Assembly (NCBI RefSeq): GCF_947500995.1
Contig: NZ_CANMUA010000004.1
Coordinates: 1 to 64,000, forward strand
Length of the DNA stretch: 64,000 nt
Direction: 5' to 3'
Origin: an uncultured Serinicoccus sp.
Lineage (GTDB): Bacteria; Actinomycetota; Actinomycetes; Actinomycetales; Dermatophilaceae
The position numbers and the translations under genes are program-made. The first letter of the stretch is position 1. Each line of letters starts with the position of its first letter. The notes under the pieces were generated by a model. The model saw nothing but the letters and a program-made list of their open reading frames with translations, had not been told where the DNA came from and made no database searches. Positions 63,907 to 64,000 of this stretch are shown in pieces.

Positions 63907-64000
63907 TCAGGCGCTGCGGCGGTGCGCGGCCAACGCCTCCACGTCGCGGTCCTCGCCCTCGGTCCCGACCCGGGCGACCCGCTCACGGCCGAAGGCGTGC
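63907..64000 (-). CDS. 3' end of an unidentified gene (partial)
   Basis: An open minus-strand frame enters from beyond the window and stops at TGA 63909-63907. The 30 visible residues include AFGRERVARVGTEG and end in AAHRRSA. The high G+C at third codon positions and the 49-base distance to the FUSC-like start suggest a real gene in the same direction. The product cannot be recognised from so short a tail. Confidence 0.4.
   Translation of the reverse strand, partial: HAFGRERVARVGTEGEDRDVEALAAHRRSA

Overview
The window is GC-rich bacterial chromosome with almost no gaps: long chains of genes whose stop and start codons overlap (ATGA/GTGA), many GTG starts, and a gene content typical of Actinomycetota (SteA/SteB, mIHF, TlyA, RarA beside AlaS, and a motif-less PriA). 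The gene order and the DUF222/HNH gene point to the Micrococcales, perhaps an Intrasporangiaceae/Ornithinimicrobium-like organism; that placement is inference. Nothing looks like a prophage, plasmid, CRISPR array or insertion sequence, and no tRNA gene was seen.

Layout. 1-437: 3' end of a 23S rRNA gene, a 5S rRNA gene and the rRNA terminator. 512-13032: one tightly coupled forward run: TPR protein, HAD phosphatase, small unknown protein, TlyA, NAD kinase, RecN, SteA, SteB, a divergent MraY/WecA-like membrane protein, MurJ, and a two-domain glycosyltransferase-esterase. 13125-15430: pyrG and a NUDIX hydrolase. 15532-17843: a sugar-porter MFS gene and a convergent unknown membrane protein. 17923-19964: aspS behind a leader that I read as a T-box riboswitch. 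20076-22567 (minus): a DUF222/HNH nuclease gene with a LexA box inside its promoter, and a GNAT gene. 22586-33058: rarA, then alaS-ruvX-mltG-aroE-prepilin peptidase, then aroC-aroK-aroB. 33116-46677: efp, nusB, the pyrimidine operon (pyrR-pyrB-pyrC-carA-carB-pyrK-like-degenerate pyrD-pyrF), then mihF, gmk, rpoZ, coaBC. 46775-51493: two membrane proteins, metK, priA. 51735-58291: an oligopeptide-type ABC transporter (lipoprotein, two permeases, double ATPase). 58298-62669: fmt, rsmB, rpe, a PnuC-family transporter and a PH-domain protein. 62700-64000 (minus): a FUSC-like membrane protein and the 3' end of one more gene.

How the genes work together. Envelope building is spread over several blocks: SteA/SteB, MurJ, the MraY-like protein, the glycosyltransferase and MltG. 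The shikimate block (aroE, aroC, aroK, aroB) and the UMP block give precursors for aromatic amino acids and pyrimidines, and pyrG takes UTP to CTP. A block for translation and transcription (aspS, alaS, efp, nusB, rpoZ, fmt, rsmB, tlyA) and one for DNA repair (recN, rarA, ruvX, priA, the LexA-controlled HNH gene) complete a housekeeping region.

The observations most worth checking are: the T-box-like leader of aspS, with a GAC specifier in a hairpin loop and a UGGC bulge that fits the G73 of tRNA-Asp; the full-length PyrD homologue that has lost its catalytic residues while staying in the pyr operon; the glycosyltransferase-esterase fusion; the LexA box sitting exactly between the -35 and -10 of the HNH gene; the ABC permease with about six extra membrane segments; and the in-frame 30-nt repeats, each beginning with a possible start codon, at the head of the MraY-like gene.
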